A stretch of 64,000 nt of DNA from Candidatus Eiseniibacteriota bacterium (GCA_024276995.1 JAJRWB010000009.1:14020-78019); one strand, 5' to 3'. Numbered from the stretch's first letter, positions 8,495 through 17,970 are shown. Translations and numbers: made by a program. The notes: generated by a model from the letters alone, not told the origin.

Positions 8495-9739
8495 ATGGCT
8501 GCGCGGGTCCCTTCGGCGGGCCGCTTTGCCGGGAAGATCTGGACCGTCGCCGAACTCACTTCGCACGTGAAAGGGATTCTTGAGCGCTCGGTTCCCCCGC
8601 TGTGGGTGGAAGGGGAAATCTCGAATTTCGTTCACCATTCTTCAAAGCATATGTATTTCTCGCTGAAAGATGATCGTGCCCAGCTGAGGTGCGTCTTTTT
8701 CCGCGGAAGGAACCGCCTGCTCCGTTTCACCCCCGAGAACGGCATGAAGGTGCGCGCCAGGGGCGAGATGACGGTGTACGAGAGGAGCGGCCAGTACCAG
8801 CTCCTCGTGTCGCGTCTCGAGCCGGCGGGCGAGGGGGAACTGGAACTCGCCTTCCGCGCTCTCGTGGAGCGACTCGAAAAGGAAGGGCTCTTCCGGCTGG
8901 AGGGGAAGAAGGAACTTCCCCTTTTTCCCCGGACCGTCGGTATCGTCACCTCTCCCACGGGCGCGGCGATCCACGATATGATCCGAACGCTTTCCGCCCG
9001 GTTCCCCGTCGACGTGCTTCTCTATCCCGTGCGTGTTCAGGGGGAGGGCGCCGCCGGGGAAATCGCCTCGGCGGTCCGGCGTTTCAATGAACTCGACCTC
9101 GCCGACGTGCTGATCGTCGGTCGTGGTGGGGGCTCTCTCGAGGATCTGTGGGCGTTCAACGAGGAGGTGGTGGCGCGGGCGATTCACGACTCGGACATAC
9201 CGATCATCTCCGCCGTGGGTCACGAAGTGGACGTCACCGTTTCGGACATGGCGGCCGACTGGCGTGCGGCGACGCCGACGGCGGCGGCGGAAAGGGTCGT
9301 GCCCGCGAGAAACGAAGTCGTCGAGACGCTCGCGCTCCTGCACGGCAGGCTCTCCAGAAAGATGCTCGATCTGTTAAGATTCTGGAAGGAGAGGCTCCGC
9401 CGCCACGCCGAGGGGCGCGCCCTCGGCCGGCCGCTCGCCGGGCTTCGCGAAGAAGCGCAGCGTCTCGACGATCTTTCGCGCCGTCTCGAAAGGGCGCTCG
9501 CGCGAGTGGAGGAACGGATGACGGAGAAATTGCGCGCCGCCGCGGGAAAACTCGCCGCCCTTGATCCGATGGCGGTGCTCGAAAGGGGGTACAGCATCTG
9601 CCGCACCGTGGGGGGGGAAACGGTGACCGATGCGTCGGCTCTCTCGCCGGGAGACGGCGTGCGGATCATTTTCCGGCGGGGAAGCGCGGGTGCGCGCATC
9701 GAAGAGACGAAGCCCGGCGGTGAAGGAGAGATACGTTGA
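8495..9739 (+). CDS. xseA: exodeoxyribonuclease VII large subunit
   Basis: Catalytic subunit of ExoVII, which degrades single-stranded DNA from both ends. N-terminal OB-fold (residues about 15-110, with LWVEGEISNFVHHSSKHMYF), then the nuclease domain with VGIVTSPTGAAIHDM and GRGGGSLEDLWAFN, then a coiled-coil C-terminal region that binds small subunits. At 414 aa it has normal length. It starts one base after the folD stop and overlaps xseB by 4 nt. Confidence 0.95.
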   Translation: MAARVPSAGRFAGKIWTVAELTSHVKGILERSVPPLWVEGEISNFVHHSSKHMYFSLKDDRAQLRCVFFRGRNRLLRFTPENGMKVRARGEMTVYERSGQYQLLVSRLEPAGEGELELAFRALVERLEKEGLFRLEGKKELPLFPRTVGIVTSPTGAAIHDMIRTLSARFPVDVLLYPVRVQGEGAAGEIASAVRRFNELDLADVLIVGRGGGSLEDLWAFNEEVVARAIHDSDIPIISAVGHEVDVTVSDMAADWRAATPTAAAERVVPARNEVVETLALLHGRLSRKMLDLLRFWKERLRRHAEGRALGRPLAGLREEAQRLDDLSRRLERALARVEERMTEKLRAAAGKLAALDPMAVLERGYSICRTVGGETVTDASALSPGDGVRIIFRRGSAGARIEETKPGGEGEIR

Positions 9740-9984
9740 GCGCCAAGGAGAAGTTCGACTGGGCGAAGAGCATGGAACGGATCGAGGAGATCGTGAAGAA
9801 GCTGGAGGAGGGGAGCGGGGGGCTCGACGAATCGATCTCCCTTTTCGAAGAGGGAACGAAACTCGTTCGATCGTGCCAGGAGGAACTCGCCCGCGCGGAG
9901 GTGCGCGTCAAGAAGCTGATCGACGGCGGGGATCACGTGGAAGAAGACCTCTTCGGCGTCCCGGCGGAGGGAGAAGAAGGGTGA
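9736..9984 (+). CDS. xseB: exodeoxyribonuclease VII small subunit
   Basis: A short helical protein of 82 aa with the family pattern (MERIEEIVKKLEEGSGGLDE then SLFEEGTKLVRSCQEELARA). Several copies bind each XseA. TTG start within TTGA overlapping the xseA stop, and its own stop overlaps the next gene's GTG. Confidence 0.93.
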   Translation: MSAKEKFDWAKSMERIEEIVKKLEEGSGGLDESISLFEEGTKLVRSCQEELARAEVRVKKLIDGGDHVEEDLFGVPAEGEEG

Positions 9985-10874
9985 ACGACCGGCTGCCCCC
10001 TTCGTTGGCGTCGTACGGCGCGAGGGTGGAGGAGGCGCTTCGCAGGCGTTTTCCTCCCCGCGGGGACGACGACTCCGCCGTGGCGCGCGCGATGGCCTAT
10101 TCCCTTCACGCCGGTGGAAAGAGGATCCGCCCGATCCTCTGCCTGCTCGCCTGCGAGGCGACGGGGGGAGACGTCGAGGCGCTCGAACCGGTGGCCGTCT
10201 CCATCGAGATGATCCATACGTACTCGCTGATCCATGACGATCTCCCCTGCATGGACGATGACGATCTGAGGCGCGGCAGGCCTTCGTGCCATGTCGCTTT
10301 CGGGGAGGCGGTGGCGCTTCTCGCCGGCGATGGTCTTCTCACTCTCGGTTTTGCCGGAATCGCCGGCGCCGGGGCGCTTCACGCCGAGCGCCGCACCGCC
10401 ATCGCCGCCGAGCTGGCCGGCGCCGTCGGATGGGAGGGGATGGTCGGCGGCCAGGAACTCGATCTCGCCGCCCAGGACGGCGCCCCTTGCGGCGAAGCGG
10501 CCGTCGAAAAGATTCACCGGATGAAAACGGGCGTCTTTCTCACCGCCGCGGTGGTCTGCGGCGCCCTCGGCGCCGGCGCATCCGTCGAGACGGTCGACGC
10601 CTTTCGGAGGTACGGCGACGATCTCGGCCTCGCGTTCCAGATCGCCGACGACCTCCTCGACGTCGTGGGGAGCGAGGAGACCGCCGGGAAACGGGTGGGC
10701 AAGGATGCCGCCCGGGGAAAGACGACCTATCCGTCGCTCCTCGGCGTCGACGAATCCCGGAAAAGGGCACAATTGCTGGTGCGCCGGGCGGTCGATGCAT
10801 TACCATGCGATACGGAGGACCGCCGTCTCGCGGCGCTTGCGGAATTCGTGGTTCGCCGGATCGATAGTCCGTAA
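9981..10874 (+). CDS. ispA: short-chain polyprenyl diphosphate synthase (IspA-type)
   Basis: Trans-isoprenyl diphosphate synthase condensing IPP with allylic diphosphates, probably to FPP or GGPP. The first Asp-rich motif is DDLPCMDDDDLRRG and the second is DDLLDVVG, with the lysine-containing KTTYPSLLG after it; the GGKRIRP motif is also present. Length is 297 aa, typical of bacterial FPP synthases. GTG start (9981) overlaps the xseB stop, the usual xseB-ispA order. No dxs follows. Chain length cannot be fixed from sequence alone. Confidence 0.9.
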   Translation: MNDRLPPSLASYGARVEEALRRRFPPRGDDDSAVARAMAYSLHAGGKRIRPILCLLACEATGGDVEALEPVAVSIEMIHTYSLIHDDLPCMDDDDLRRGRPSCHVAFGEAVALLAGDGLLTLGFAGIAGAGALHAERRTAIAAELAGAVGWEGMVGGQELDLAAQDGAPCGEAAVEKIHRMKTGVFLTAAVVCGALGAGASVETVDAFRRYGDDLGLAFQIADDLLDVVGSEETAGKRVGKDAARGKTTYPSLLGVDESRKRAQLLVRRAVDALPCDTEDRRLAALAEFVVRRIDSP

Positions 10875-10891
10875 CACGGGGTGGGCGCTTC

Positions 10892-11728
10892 ATGAAGATC
10901 GGAGTGATCGCCAACTACACCAAGGCGGGAGTCCGCCACACGCTCGACTCCCTTCTGAAGTGGGCATCGGCGAGGGGAGCCGATCTGTTCGTCCTTCCCG
11001 GCGGGCAGGGCGTTCCGGCCGCCACCGACGAACTTCTCACGGCCGACCTCGTGGTCACCCTCGGAGGGGACGGCACCCTTCTCGGAGCCGCCCGCCTGAT
11101 CGGTTCGAGCGGCATCCCGATCCTCGGTGCGAATCTCGGCAAGTTCGGGTTCCTCACGGAGACTTCCGCCGGAGAGCTGGAAGGGAAGCTCGACAAGGTT
11201 CTCGACGGGGACTACACCGTCACCGAGCGGATGAATCTCGCCGGCCGTGTCGAATCGCCGGGAGAGGAAGCGATCGAGTTCACCGCGCTGAACGACGCCG
11301 TGGTGCATCGCGCGGCGGCCACGCGGATCGGCCACTTCGAAACATACGTCGGGGGAGAGCGGATCAACGCCTACACGGCGGACGGGCTGATTCTCTCGAC
11401 GCCCACCGGGTCGACGGCCTACAACCTCTCCGCGGGCGGGCCTCTCGTGTCGCCGAATATGAAGGCGATCTTGATCACCCCGATCTGCCCCCACACCCTC
11501 GGGATCCGACCTCTCCTCCTCCCGGAAGACGCCGAGGTCCAGCTGAAGTTTCCCGAGGCGAACGAGGAGCTTCGTCTCACCGTGGACGGCCAGGAAGGAT
11601 TCGCCGTCCATTCGGAGTCGGTGGTGCATGTCGGGGCCGCGTCGTTCACCACTCGGCTCATCCGTATCGGGGGACCGCGGTTCTACGAGGTGCTCCGGAA
11701 GAAACTTTACTGGGGAAGAAGGGAATAG
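10892..11728 (+). CDS. nadK: NAD kinase
   Basis: Phosphorylates NAD to NADP. The GGDGT motif (LGGDGTLLGAARL, near residue 58), the NLGKFGFLTE segment and the conserved LSTPTGSTAYNLSAGGPL motif identify the family. Length (278 aa) is normal. It follows the polyprenyl synthase by 17 nt and precedes recN by 11 nt, a common order in bacteria. The stop is TAG, one of several showing that TAG terminates normally in this genome. Confidence 0.95.
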   Translation: MKIGVIANYTKAGVRHTLDSLLKWASARGADLFVLPGGQGVPAATDELLTADLVVTLGGDGTLLGAARLIGSSGIPILGANLGKFGFLTETSAGELEGKLDKVLDGDYTVTERMNLAGRVESPGEEAIEFTALNDAVVHRAAATRIGHFETYVGGERINAYTADGLILSTPTGSTAYNLSAGGPLVSPNMKAILITPICPHTLGIRPLLLPEDAEVQLKFPEANEELRLTVDGQEGFAVHSESVVHVGAASFTTRLIRIGGPRFYEVLRKKLYWGRRE

Positions 11729-11739
11729 GGGGCGGGGAA

Positions 11740-13449
11740 TTGCTTCGTGAAATCCGGATTCGAAACTACGCGCTCATAGATGAACTCGCCCTGGAGTTCG
11801 GTCCGGGGTTGAACGTGATCACCGGCGAAACAGGTGCGGGGAAGACGATTCTCTTCGACGCTCTTGCGCTGGCGCTCGGGGGAAAGACATCGCGCCCCGC
11901 GGTGCGGGAGGGGGCGGAGTGCGCCTTCGTGCAGTGCCTCTTCGATATCGCTCCCGGGGAAGGCTTCCCCGGAGCGGACTACGTCGACGAGGAGGGCGTC
12001 CTCCTTTTGGAACGGAAGATTCCCCGCGCCGGCCGCGGCCGGGTGGAGGCGAACGGCCGGCTGATCCCCCTCGAGCGGTTGAGGGAGTGGGGCGGCCGGC
12101 TCGTCGATTTTCACGGCCAGCAGGAGAAGGAGAGCCTCGTGCGCCGTCCGTCGCAGAGGAACTATCTCGACGTGTACGGCGGTTGCACGCCGGCGGTGGA
12201 GGCGTTCCGTGTCGCCATCGACGCCGCGCGCGCGGCGAAGGCCGCCCTCGACGAGGAGGCGGCGCGTATCAATGCACTCCGGGAGAAGGAGGATTTTCTC
12301 CGCTGGCAGCTGTGCGAAATCGGCGGTGCCGGTCTCGTGTCGGGCGAAGAGGAGGAACTCGACGAGCGCCGCCGGATTCTGCAGGAGGCGGAGAAGCTCG
12401 CCGAGGCCGTCTTTCACGCCCGCGAATCGCTCCGTGAGGGAGAGAGAAGCGCCGTCGAGCTCATCGGAGAAGTGGCGGAAAAACTCGGCCGTTTCGACGG
12501 CCACGGAACGGAGGCGATCGATGCGGCGAAGGCGTGCGAACGGGCGCTCGCCGAGATCGAGGAGGCGCTCTCGGCGGTCGACCGGCTCGCCGGGAGGATC
12601 GACGCGCCTCCAGGGGAACTGGAGAGGATCGTCGAACGTCTCGAGGAGATCGCCGTTCTCAGGAGAAAGTATCGCCGCACCGTCGACGAGATCCTCGAGT
12701 ACCGGGCCGAGGCTGAGGCCGAACTCGAGCAGATCGAATCGGGCGACGAGGCGCTCCGCCTCCTCGCCGAGGAGGCGGAGAAAAGAAACGCCGCGGCGGC
12801 CCGCCTCGCGGTGAAACTCTCGGCGCTCCGAAAGAAGAAAGGGACGGAGCTTTCGAAGAAAGTGGAGAAGGGAATCGCCGCCCTCGCCTTCCGGGGCGCG
12901 CGGTTCGAGGTGCGCCTCGATCGCACCGCCGATCCCGATGGTGAACTGGAGATCGACGGAGTGCGCTGGCGCGCCGACCGGGGAGGAATCGATACGGTCG
13001 AATTCCTTCTCGCGGCAAACCGCGGCGAGCCGCTCCTCCCCCTGCGAAAGGTGGCGTCGGGAGGGGAGCTTTCCCGGGTGATGCTCGCACTGAAACGGGT
13101 GCTCGCCGACGAGGCGCAGCTCCCGACGGCGCTCTTCGACGAGATCGACGCCGGTGTGGGGGGGGACGTGGCGGAGAGGATCGGCGACGCCCTCCGCGAT
13201 GTCTCCCGCGGAAGGCAGGTCCTGTGCATCACCCACTTCCCGTCGATCGCCAGCCTCGCCGACCGGCATATCCGCGTAGAGAAGAGGATGCTCTCGCACC
13301 GGGTGGTGATCCGGGCGTCGATCCTCGACACCGAGGAGAGGGTGGAGGAACTGGTGCGTATGATGGGGGGCGATTCGAGGCGGGCGGTTTCGGTGCCCCA
13401 CGCCGAGGAGATCCTTCGTTCGGGTAAGGGTGGTCCCGGTGCTGCATAA
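11740..13449 (+). CDS. recN: DNA repair protein RecN
   Basis: SMC-like ATPase of double-strand-break repair. Walker A is GETGAGKT near residue 30, followed by a long coiled-coil middle (about 150-390). The C-terminal ABC signature is KVASGGELSRVMLALK and Walker B is LFDEIDAGVGGD. TTG at 11740 is chosen because it gives the expected RecN N-terminus (LREIRIRNYALIDELALEF) and is preceded by a G-rich SD-like run. The 569-aa length is normal. It abuts the downstream gene. Confidence 0.95.
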   Translation: MLREIRIRNYALIDELALEFGPGLNVITGETGAGKTILFDALALALGGKTSRPAVREGAECAFVQCLFDIAPGEGFPGADYVDEEGVLLLERKIPRAGRGRVEANGRLIPLERLREWGGRLVDFHGQQEKESLVRRPSQRNYLDVYGGCTPAVEAFRVAIDAARAAKAALDEEAARINALREKEDFLRWQLCEIGGAGLVSGEEEELDERRRILQEAEKLAEAVFHARESLREGERSAVELIGEVAEKLGRFDGHGTEAIDAAKACERALAEIEEALSAVDRLAGRIDAPPGELERIVERLEEIAVLRRKYRRTVDEILEYRAEAEAELEQIESGDEALRLLAEEAEKRNAAAARLAVKLSALRKKKGTELSKKVEKGIAALAFRGARFEVRLDRTADPDGELEIDGVRWRADRGGIDTVEFLLAANRGEPLLPLRKVASGGELSRVMLALKRVLADEAQLPTALFDEIDAGVGGDVAERIGDALRDVSRGRQVLCITHFPSIASLADRHIRVEKRMLSHRVVIRASILDTEERVEELVRMMGGDSRRAVSVPHAEEILRSGKGGPGAA

Positions 13450-14016
13450 GTGAAGCGTCATCTTCCCAACCTGATTTCCGTCGCCCGGCTTCTCCTGGCG
13501 GCGCCGGTGTTCTTCGCCATCCGTGCGGGGGAGAACGAAACCGCGCTTCTCCTTCTCGCCGCCTGTCTCGCCACCGACGGCGCGGACGGCTTTCTCGCCA
13601 GGAAGTGGAATGCCATCAGTGATCTGGGGCGGATGCTCGACCCGCTGGCGGACAAGACGGTGGCCGGCATGGTGGCGCTTTCCCTCTTCCTCTGGCGCGA
13701 GTTGCCCCTCTGGTTTCTTCTCGCCGTGGTCATCAGGGACGCGCTCATCCTCCTCGGGGGCGAGTGGATGCGGCGGCGCTCGGGCACCGTTCCGAGCGCC
13801 AACATGATCGGGAAGATCACCATCAACGTCATCGTGGCGGTTCTTCTCTCCTGGCTCTTCGATGTGAACCGCTTCAAACAGGTCGGATTGTATGTGGGCG
13901 CCTTTTTCCTCGTTGCCTCGTTCATCGCGTATGCAAGGGGCTGGCGGGACGTCTGGAAGGTGAAATCCCTTGACAGGAACGGAGTTGTCCTGCCAAACTC
14001 CAAGCCCCAGAGGTGA
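13450..14016 (+). CDS. pgsA: CDP-diacylglycerol-glycerol-3-phosphate phosphatidyltransferase
   Basis: Integral membrane enzyme of phosphatidylglycerol synthesis. The complete CDP-alcohol phosphotransferase motif D-x2-DG-x2-AR-x8-G-x3-D-x3-D is visible, from the aspartate in ATDGADGFLAR to MLDPLADK (residues about 43-68). Four to five hydrophobic segments follow. The 188-aa length suits PgsA, although related CDP-alcohol transferases cannot be excluded. GTG start directly after the recN stop. The 3' end contains a promoter-like palindrome ahead of trpE. Confidence 0.85.
   Translation: MKRHLPNLISVARLLLAAPVFFAIRAGENETALLLLAACLATDGADGFLARKWNAISDLGRMLDPLADKTVAGMVALSLFLWRELPLWFLLAVVIRDALILLGGEWMRRRSGTVPSANMIGKITINVIVAVLLSWLFDVNRFKQVGLYVGAFFLVASFIAYARGWRDVWKVKSLDRNGVVLPNSKPQR
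13970..13999 (+). promoter_or_regulatory. imperfect palindrome overlapping a possible trp promoter
   Basis: TTGACAGGA (13970-13978) and TCCTGCCAA (13988-13996) form an inverted repeat with one mismatch around a 9-nt centre. TTGACA could serve as a -35 box with CAAACT 18 nt downstream as a weak -10. It could be an operator and promoter for the trp genes, or a chance hairpin in the pgsA 3' end. Confidence 0.3.
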
Positions 14017-14064
14017 AGTGGCTTTTCCGTGAATCTTCCGGCGAAAGTGCCGGCAGGAGAGAAG

Positions 14065-15546
14065 ATGATCGTCCCTTCCTGGAAACGATTCCGGGAGATC
14101 GCCGGCAGGGGAAACCTCGTTCCCGTATATCGAGAGATCCTCGCCGACCTGGAAACGCCCGTGTCCGCCTTCCTGAAGCTCGGATCCCAGGGAATTTCAT
14201 ACCTTCTCGAGAGCGTCGAGGGATCGGAGAAGCTCGCGCGTTACTCGATCATCGGAATCGATCCGAAGATGGTCGTCCGTGCCTCGGGCGATGCCGTGGA
14301 AATCGAGAGGAGGAGCCGACCCCCGCGACGCAATAAGAGCACGGCGCCTCTGGGCGAGTTGGAAAAGCTCTTCCGCCAGATCCGTCCGGTCGAAGTTCCC
14401 GGGCTTCCCCCTTTCTACGGAGGTGCCGTCGGGTTTCTCGGTTATGACATGGTGCGCCGCTTCGAGAGGCTTCTCTCCATCGCGGAAGACGACCTGAAGA
14501 TCCCCGACCTCTTTTTCGTGTTCGCCGGAACGATTCTGGTATTCGACAACCTGACGCACAGCGTGAAGGTGGTCACCTACGCGAAAACGGACGGGCGGGC
14601 GAAGATCGACCGGGAGTATCGCGGGGCGATGGAGAGGATCGAGAAGGTGATCGCGCGGCTCCGGGAGCCGGTGGGAAGGCTAGTCTCCCCCGTGCCGGAC
14701 GGGGCGCCCATCCGGTACAAGAGCACCTTGAGCCGTGAAGCGTTCTGCCGCCAGGTCCGGCGAATCAAGAAGTATATCCGCGAGGGGGACGTGTTCCAGA
14801 CGGTGCTCGCCCAGCGGCTCGAGACGGTGCTCCGCTCGGAGCCGTTCGATGTCTACCGGGCGCTTCGCACGATCAACCCCTCGCCGTACATGTACTACCT
14901 GAACTACGGCGATCTGAAGGTGATCGGTTCGTCGCCCGAGGTTCTCGTGCGTGAATCGGCCGGACGACTCGAGCTGAGGCCGATCGCCGGGACACGGCCG
15001 CGGGGCAGGGATCCGATGGAAGATGAGGCGTTCGCCCGCGATCTTTTTTCGGACGAGAAGGAACTCGCCGAGCACGTGATGCTCGTCGATCTGGGGCGCA
15101 ACGATCTCGGCAGGGTGAGCGAGTTCGGAACGGTGGTGACCGACGAACTGAAGGTTCTCGAGAAGTACTCCCACGTGATGCATATCGTTTCGAATGTCAC
15201 CGGCCGGCTCCGGGAAGGCCTTTCCCCGTTCGACGTGGTGCGCGCCTGTTTTCCCGCCGGCACCGTGTCGGGGGCGCCGAAGATACGGGCGATGGAGATC
15301 ATCGAGGAACTCGAGCCGGTGCGGCGCGGCCTCTACGCCGGGGCGATCGGGTATTTCGGCTACGCGAAGAACATGGACATGTGCATCGGCATCCGGACGA
15401 TCCTCGTGTCGGGGAGGCGTGCCTACATCGGCGCCGGCGCCGGCATCGTGGCCGATTCGGTGCCGGAACTCGAGTACCAGGAGACGCTGAACAAGGCGGA
15501 CGCTCTGAAGCAGGCGATCGAAAAGGCGGCGCGGGGGCTGGTGTAG
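14065..15546 (+). CDS. trpE: anthranilate synthase component I
   Basis: Converts chorismate plus ammonia (from TrpG) to anthranilate. The N-terminal feedback-site motif is present (SYLLESVEG), as are the chorismate-binding motifs RPIAGTRPRGRDPMEDEAFA, LVDLGRNDLGRV and the C-terminal FPAGTVSGAPKIRAME. ATG 14065 has AGGAG at suitable distance, giving 493 aa; a GTG at 14029 would add 12 residues without a good SD. A CCGGC/GCCGG hairpin (14038-14053) lies just before the SD. It begins the trpEGDCFB cluster. Confidence 0.95.
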   Translation: MIVPSWKRFREIAGRGNLVPVYREILADLETPVSAFLKLGSQGISYLLESVEGSEKLARYSIIGIDPKMVVRASGDAVEIERRSRPPRRNKSTAPLGELEKLFRQIRPVEVPGLPPFYGGAVGFLGYDMVRRFERLLSIAEDDLKIPDLFFVFAGTILVFDNLTHSVKVVTYAKTDGRAKIDREYRGAMERIEKVIARLREPVGRLVSPVPDGAPIRYKSTLSREAFCRQVRRIKKYIREGDVFQTVLAQRLETVLRSEPFDVYRALRTINPSPYMYYLNYGDLKVIGSSPEVLVRESAGRLELRPIAGTRPRGRDPMEDEAFARDLFSDEKELAEHVMLVDLGRNDLGRVSEFGTVVTDELKVLEKYSHVMHIVSNVTGRLREGLSPFDVVRACFPAGTVSGAPKIRAMEIIEELEPVRRGLYAGAIGYFGYAKNMDMCIGIRTILVSGRRAYIGAGAGIVADSVPELEYQETLNKADALKQAIEKAARGLV

Positions 15547-15557
15547 GAAGGATTCCC

Positions 15558-16124
15558 ATGATCCTGATGATCGACAACTACGATTCATTCACCTACAACC
15601 TGGTACAGTATTTCGGCGAGATGGGTGAGAAGGTGGAAGTGGTCCGGAACGACGCCCTCTCCGTCACGGCGGTGGCGCGGCGGCGTCCCGACCATATCGT
15701 GATCTCGCCGGGACCGGGCTATCCGAAGGATGCGGGCATATCGGTCGACATCATTCGCCGCCTCGGCCGGAAGATCCCGATTCTCGGCGTATGTCTCGGT
15801 CACCAATGCATCGGCGCGGCGTACGGCGCGAAAATCGTCCACGCGAAAAACCTGATGCACGGCAAGACGTCGCGGGTGATCCATGACGGGCGCGGCGTCT
15901 TCCGGGGGATCGAGAATCCCTTTGAAGCGACGCGATACCACTCCCTCGTGGTGAGCCGCACGAAACTGCCCGCCGAACTCGAGGTGACCGCCTGGACGGC
16001 GGACAAGGAGATCATGGCGCTCAACCACCGAGAATACCCGGTGTGGGGCGTTCAGTTCCACCCCGAATCGATCCTCACTATCAGGGGGAAGAGAATCCTC
16101 CGGAACTTCCTCGAGGTTTCATGA
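15558..16124 (+). CDS. trpG: anthranilate synthase component II, glutamine amidotransferase
   Basis: Class I glutaminase that feeds ammonia to TrpE. It has the oxyanion segment SPGPGYP, the nucleophile elbow GVCLGHQCIG with the catalytic Cys, and the His-Glu pair in QFHPES near the C-terminus, so the triad is complete. Length 188 aa, with no fusion to TrpD. AAGGA lies upstream of ATG 15558. The stop overlaps the trpD start by 4 nt (ATGA). Confidence 0.95.
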   Translation: MILMIDNYDSFTYNLVQYFGEMGEKVEVVRNDALSVTAVARRRPDHIVISPGPGYPKDAGISVDIIRRLGRKIPILGVCLGHQCIGAAYGAKIVHAKNLMHGKTSRVIHDGRGVFRGIENPFEATRYHSLVVSRTKLPAELEVTAWTADKEIMALNHREYPVWGVQFHPESILTIRGKRILRNFLEVS

Positions 16125-17182
16125 ACGGCTCACCGCAGACCGACGCCGCCCTCGCCGCCGCGATTCGGAAAGTGATCGACGACGGCGCCGACCTGACGGT
16201 GTCGGAAATGCACGACTCGATGACCGCCATCATGGAGGGGCGTGCCACCGACGCCCAGATCGCCGCGTTCCTCATCGGTCTTCGGCAAAAGGGGGAGACG
16301 GTCGACGAGATCGTGGGCGCCGCGTCGGTGATGCGCGAGAAGGCGAAACGGATCCGCCCGGGCGGGAGCGTCGTGCTCGACACGTGCGGCACGGGGGGCG
16401 ACCGGAAGGGGACGTTCAACATCTCCACCGTCACCGCCATCGTCGCCGCCGGCGCGGGGATCACCGTGGCGAAGCACGGGAACTACTCCGTGTCGAGCCG
16501 GTGCGGCAGCGCCGATCTCCTCGAGGCGCTCGGCGTGAACATTCGCCTTTCCGTCCCCGATCTCGAGAGGAGTCTCGCCGGCGGACGGATCGCCTTCCTT
16601 TTCGCGCCCCTCCTTCACGGGGCGATGAAGTACGCCATCGGGCCGCGAAAGGAGATCGGCGTCCGAACGATCTTCAATGTGCTCGGCCCCCTCACGAATC
16701 CGGCGGGCGCCCGATTCCAGCTTCTGGGCGTGTACGACGCGGCGCTCACCGAGCCGATCGCCAACGTCCTTTCCCGTCTCGGTTCGGAACGGGCGTGGGT
16801 CGTCCACGGGGAGGACGGGACCGACTAGATCACCCTCACCGGAAAGACGCGCGTTTCCCGCCTCGAGGACGGAAAGGTGGAGACCGTCGAGATCGAGCCG
16901 CGTGACTTCGACCTCCCCGCAGCGCCTTTCGATTCGATCGTGGGTGGTGACATCCAGAGGAACGTCGACATCGCCCACGGTATCCTGAAAGGGGAAGGGG
17001 GACCGGCGAGGGACACGGTGCTCGCCAACGCCGCCGCCGCCCTTTTGGTCTGTCGGAAGGCGAACAGCCTCCCCGAGGGGGTCGCACTCGCCGCGGAGGC
17101 GATCGACTCGGGCGCAGCCATGGAGCAACTCCAGTATCTCCGCTCCTTCGGCAAGGGACCGGAAGACATCCTCCACGAGTGA
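16121..17182 (+). pseudogene. trpD: anthranilate phosphoribosyltransferase, interrupted by in-frame TAG
   Basis: Would transfer phosphoribose from PRPP to anthranilate. The N-part has all expected motifs (DTCGTGGD and GNYSVSSRCGSADLLEALG for PRPP binding; NVLGPLTNPA). At codon 236 (16826-16828) a TAG stops the frame. The same frame then continues intact for another 118 codons (ITLTGKTRVSRL through LRSFGKGPEDILHE), completing a normal 353-codon TrpD. The family motif here is DGxDE followed by I(T/S)LTG, so the TAG replaces the conserved metal-binding Glu, one base from GAG. This is either a nonsense mutation, a read-through site or a sequence error. The start overlaps trpG and the true end overlaps trpC. 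Confidence 0.9.
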
Positions 17183-17970
17183 GTGCGGCCGTGATTCTCG
17201 ACGAAATCGTTCAGGTTAAAAGGGAGGAACTCTCCCGGAGGAAGAACGCGTACTCTTTTGCTTCGCTCCGCTCAGAGGCTTCCCACCGCGACGATCACCG
17301 CTCCTTCTCCGCCGCGCTCCTGGAGGAGGGGATCTCCCTCATCGCCGAGATCAAGCGGGCGTCCCCCTCGGCCGGATTGATTCGGGAGGACTTCGACGCC
17401 CCGGCGATCGGCGCGGCATACGAGCGGGGCGGAGCGGCGGCGCTATCGGTTCTCACCGACGAGTCGTATTTCCGCGGATCCCTCGCCTTTCTCGGAACGG
17501 TCCGCCCGGCGACGACCCTCCCTCTTCTTCGGAAGGATTTCATTATCGACGAATACCAGGTCGCCGAGGCGGGGGCGTCGGGGGCGGACGCCTTCCTGCT
17601 GATCGCGGCGATTCTCTCGAAAAGCCAGGTCGAGGAATACATCGCTTTCGGTGCGGAACTTGGAATGGACGCCCTTGTGGAAGTGCACGACGGCGACGAC
17701 CTCGACAAGGCGGTGTATGCCGGCTCCGGTATCATAGGGATCAACAATCGGGATCTGAAGACGTTTGAAGTGAATATGAACACGTCGATCGAGCTGGGGA
17801 GGGTTCTGCCCGGCGGCGTGATCCGGGTGAGCGAGAGCGGAATCCGGACCGCCGAAGATGTGGAACGTCTCGCCGGTTTCGGCTTCGATGCCGTGCTTGT
17901 GGGGGAGAGCCTCATGCGGGAGGACGACCCGGGCGAGGCGGCCCGGCACCTGATGGGACGCGTTCCGTGA
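17179..17970 (+). CDS. trpC: indole-3-glycerol phosphate synthase
   Basis: TIM-barrel enzyme that closes the indole ring from CdRP. Signature ISLIAEIKRASPSAGLIRED near residue 55, catalytic lysine in LLRKDFIIDEYQ, and later barrel motifs IIGINNRDLKTFEVN and VSESGI. Length 263 aa, typical of a monofunctional TrpC. GTG start overlapping the trpD stop; its own stop overlaps trpF by 4 nt. Confidence 0.95.
   Translation: MSAAVILDEIVQVKREELSRRKNAYSFASLRSEASHRDDHRSFSAALLEEGISLIAEIKRASPSAGLIREDFDAPAIGAAYERGGAAALSVLTDESYFRGSLAFLGTVRPATTLPLLRKDFIIDEYQVAEAGASGADAFLLIAAILSKSQVEEYIAFGAELGMDALVEVHDGDDLDKAVYAGSGIIGINNRDLKTFEVNMNTSIELGRVLPGGVIRVSESGIRTAEDVERLAGFGFDAVLVGESLMREDDPGEAARHLMGRVP

Noticed and set aside
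10705-11739. In-frame extension upstream of recN
   Set aside because: Overlaps nadK and the polyprenyl synthase in another frame; RecN homology begins at 11740.
13970-14064. Trp attenuator with leader peptide
   Set aside because: No short ORF with tandem Trp codons and no terminator/antiterminator pair with a U-tract.
16826-16828. Genetic-code change (TAG as sense)
   Set aside because: Several unrelated genes in the window (for example nadK and trpE) end properly at TAG.
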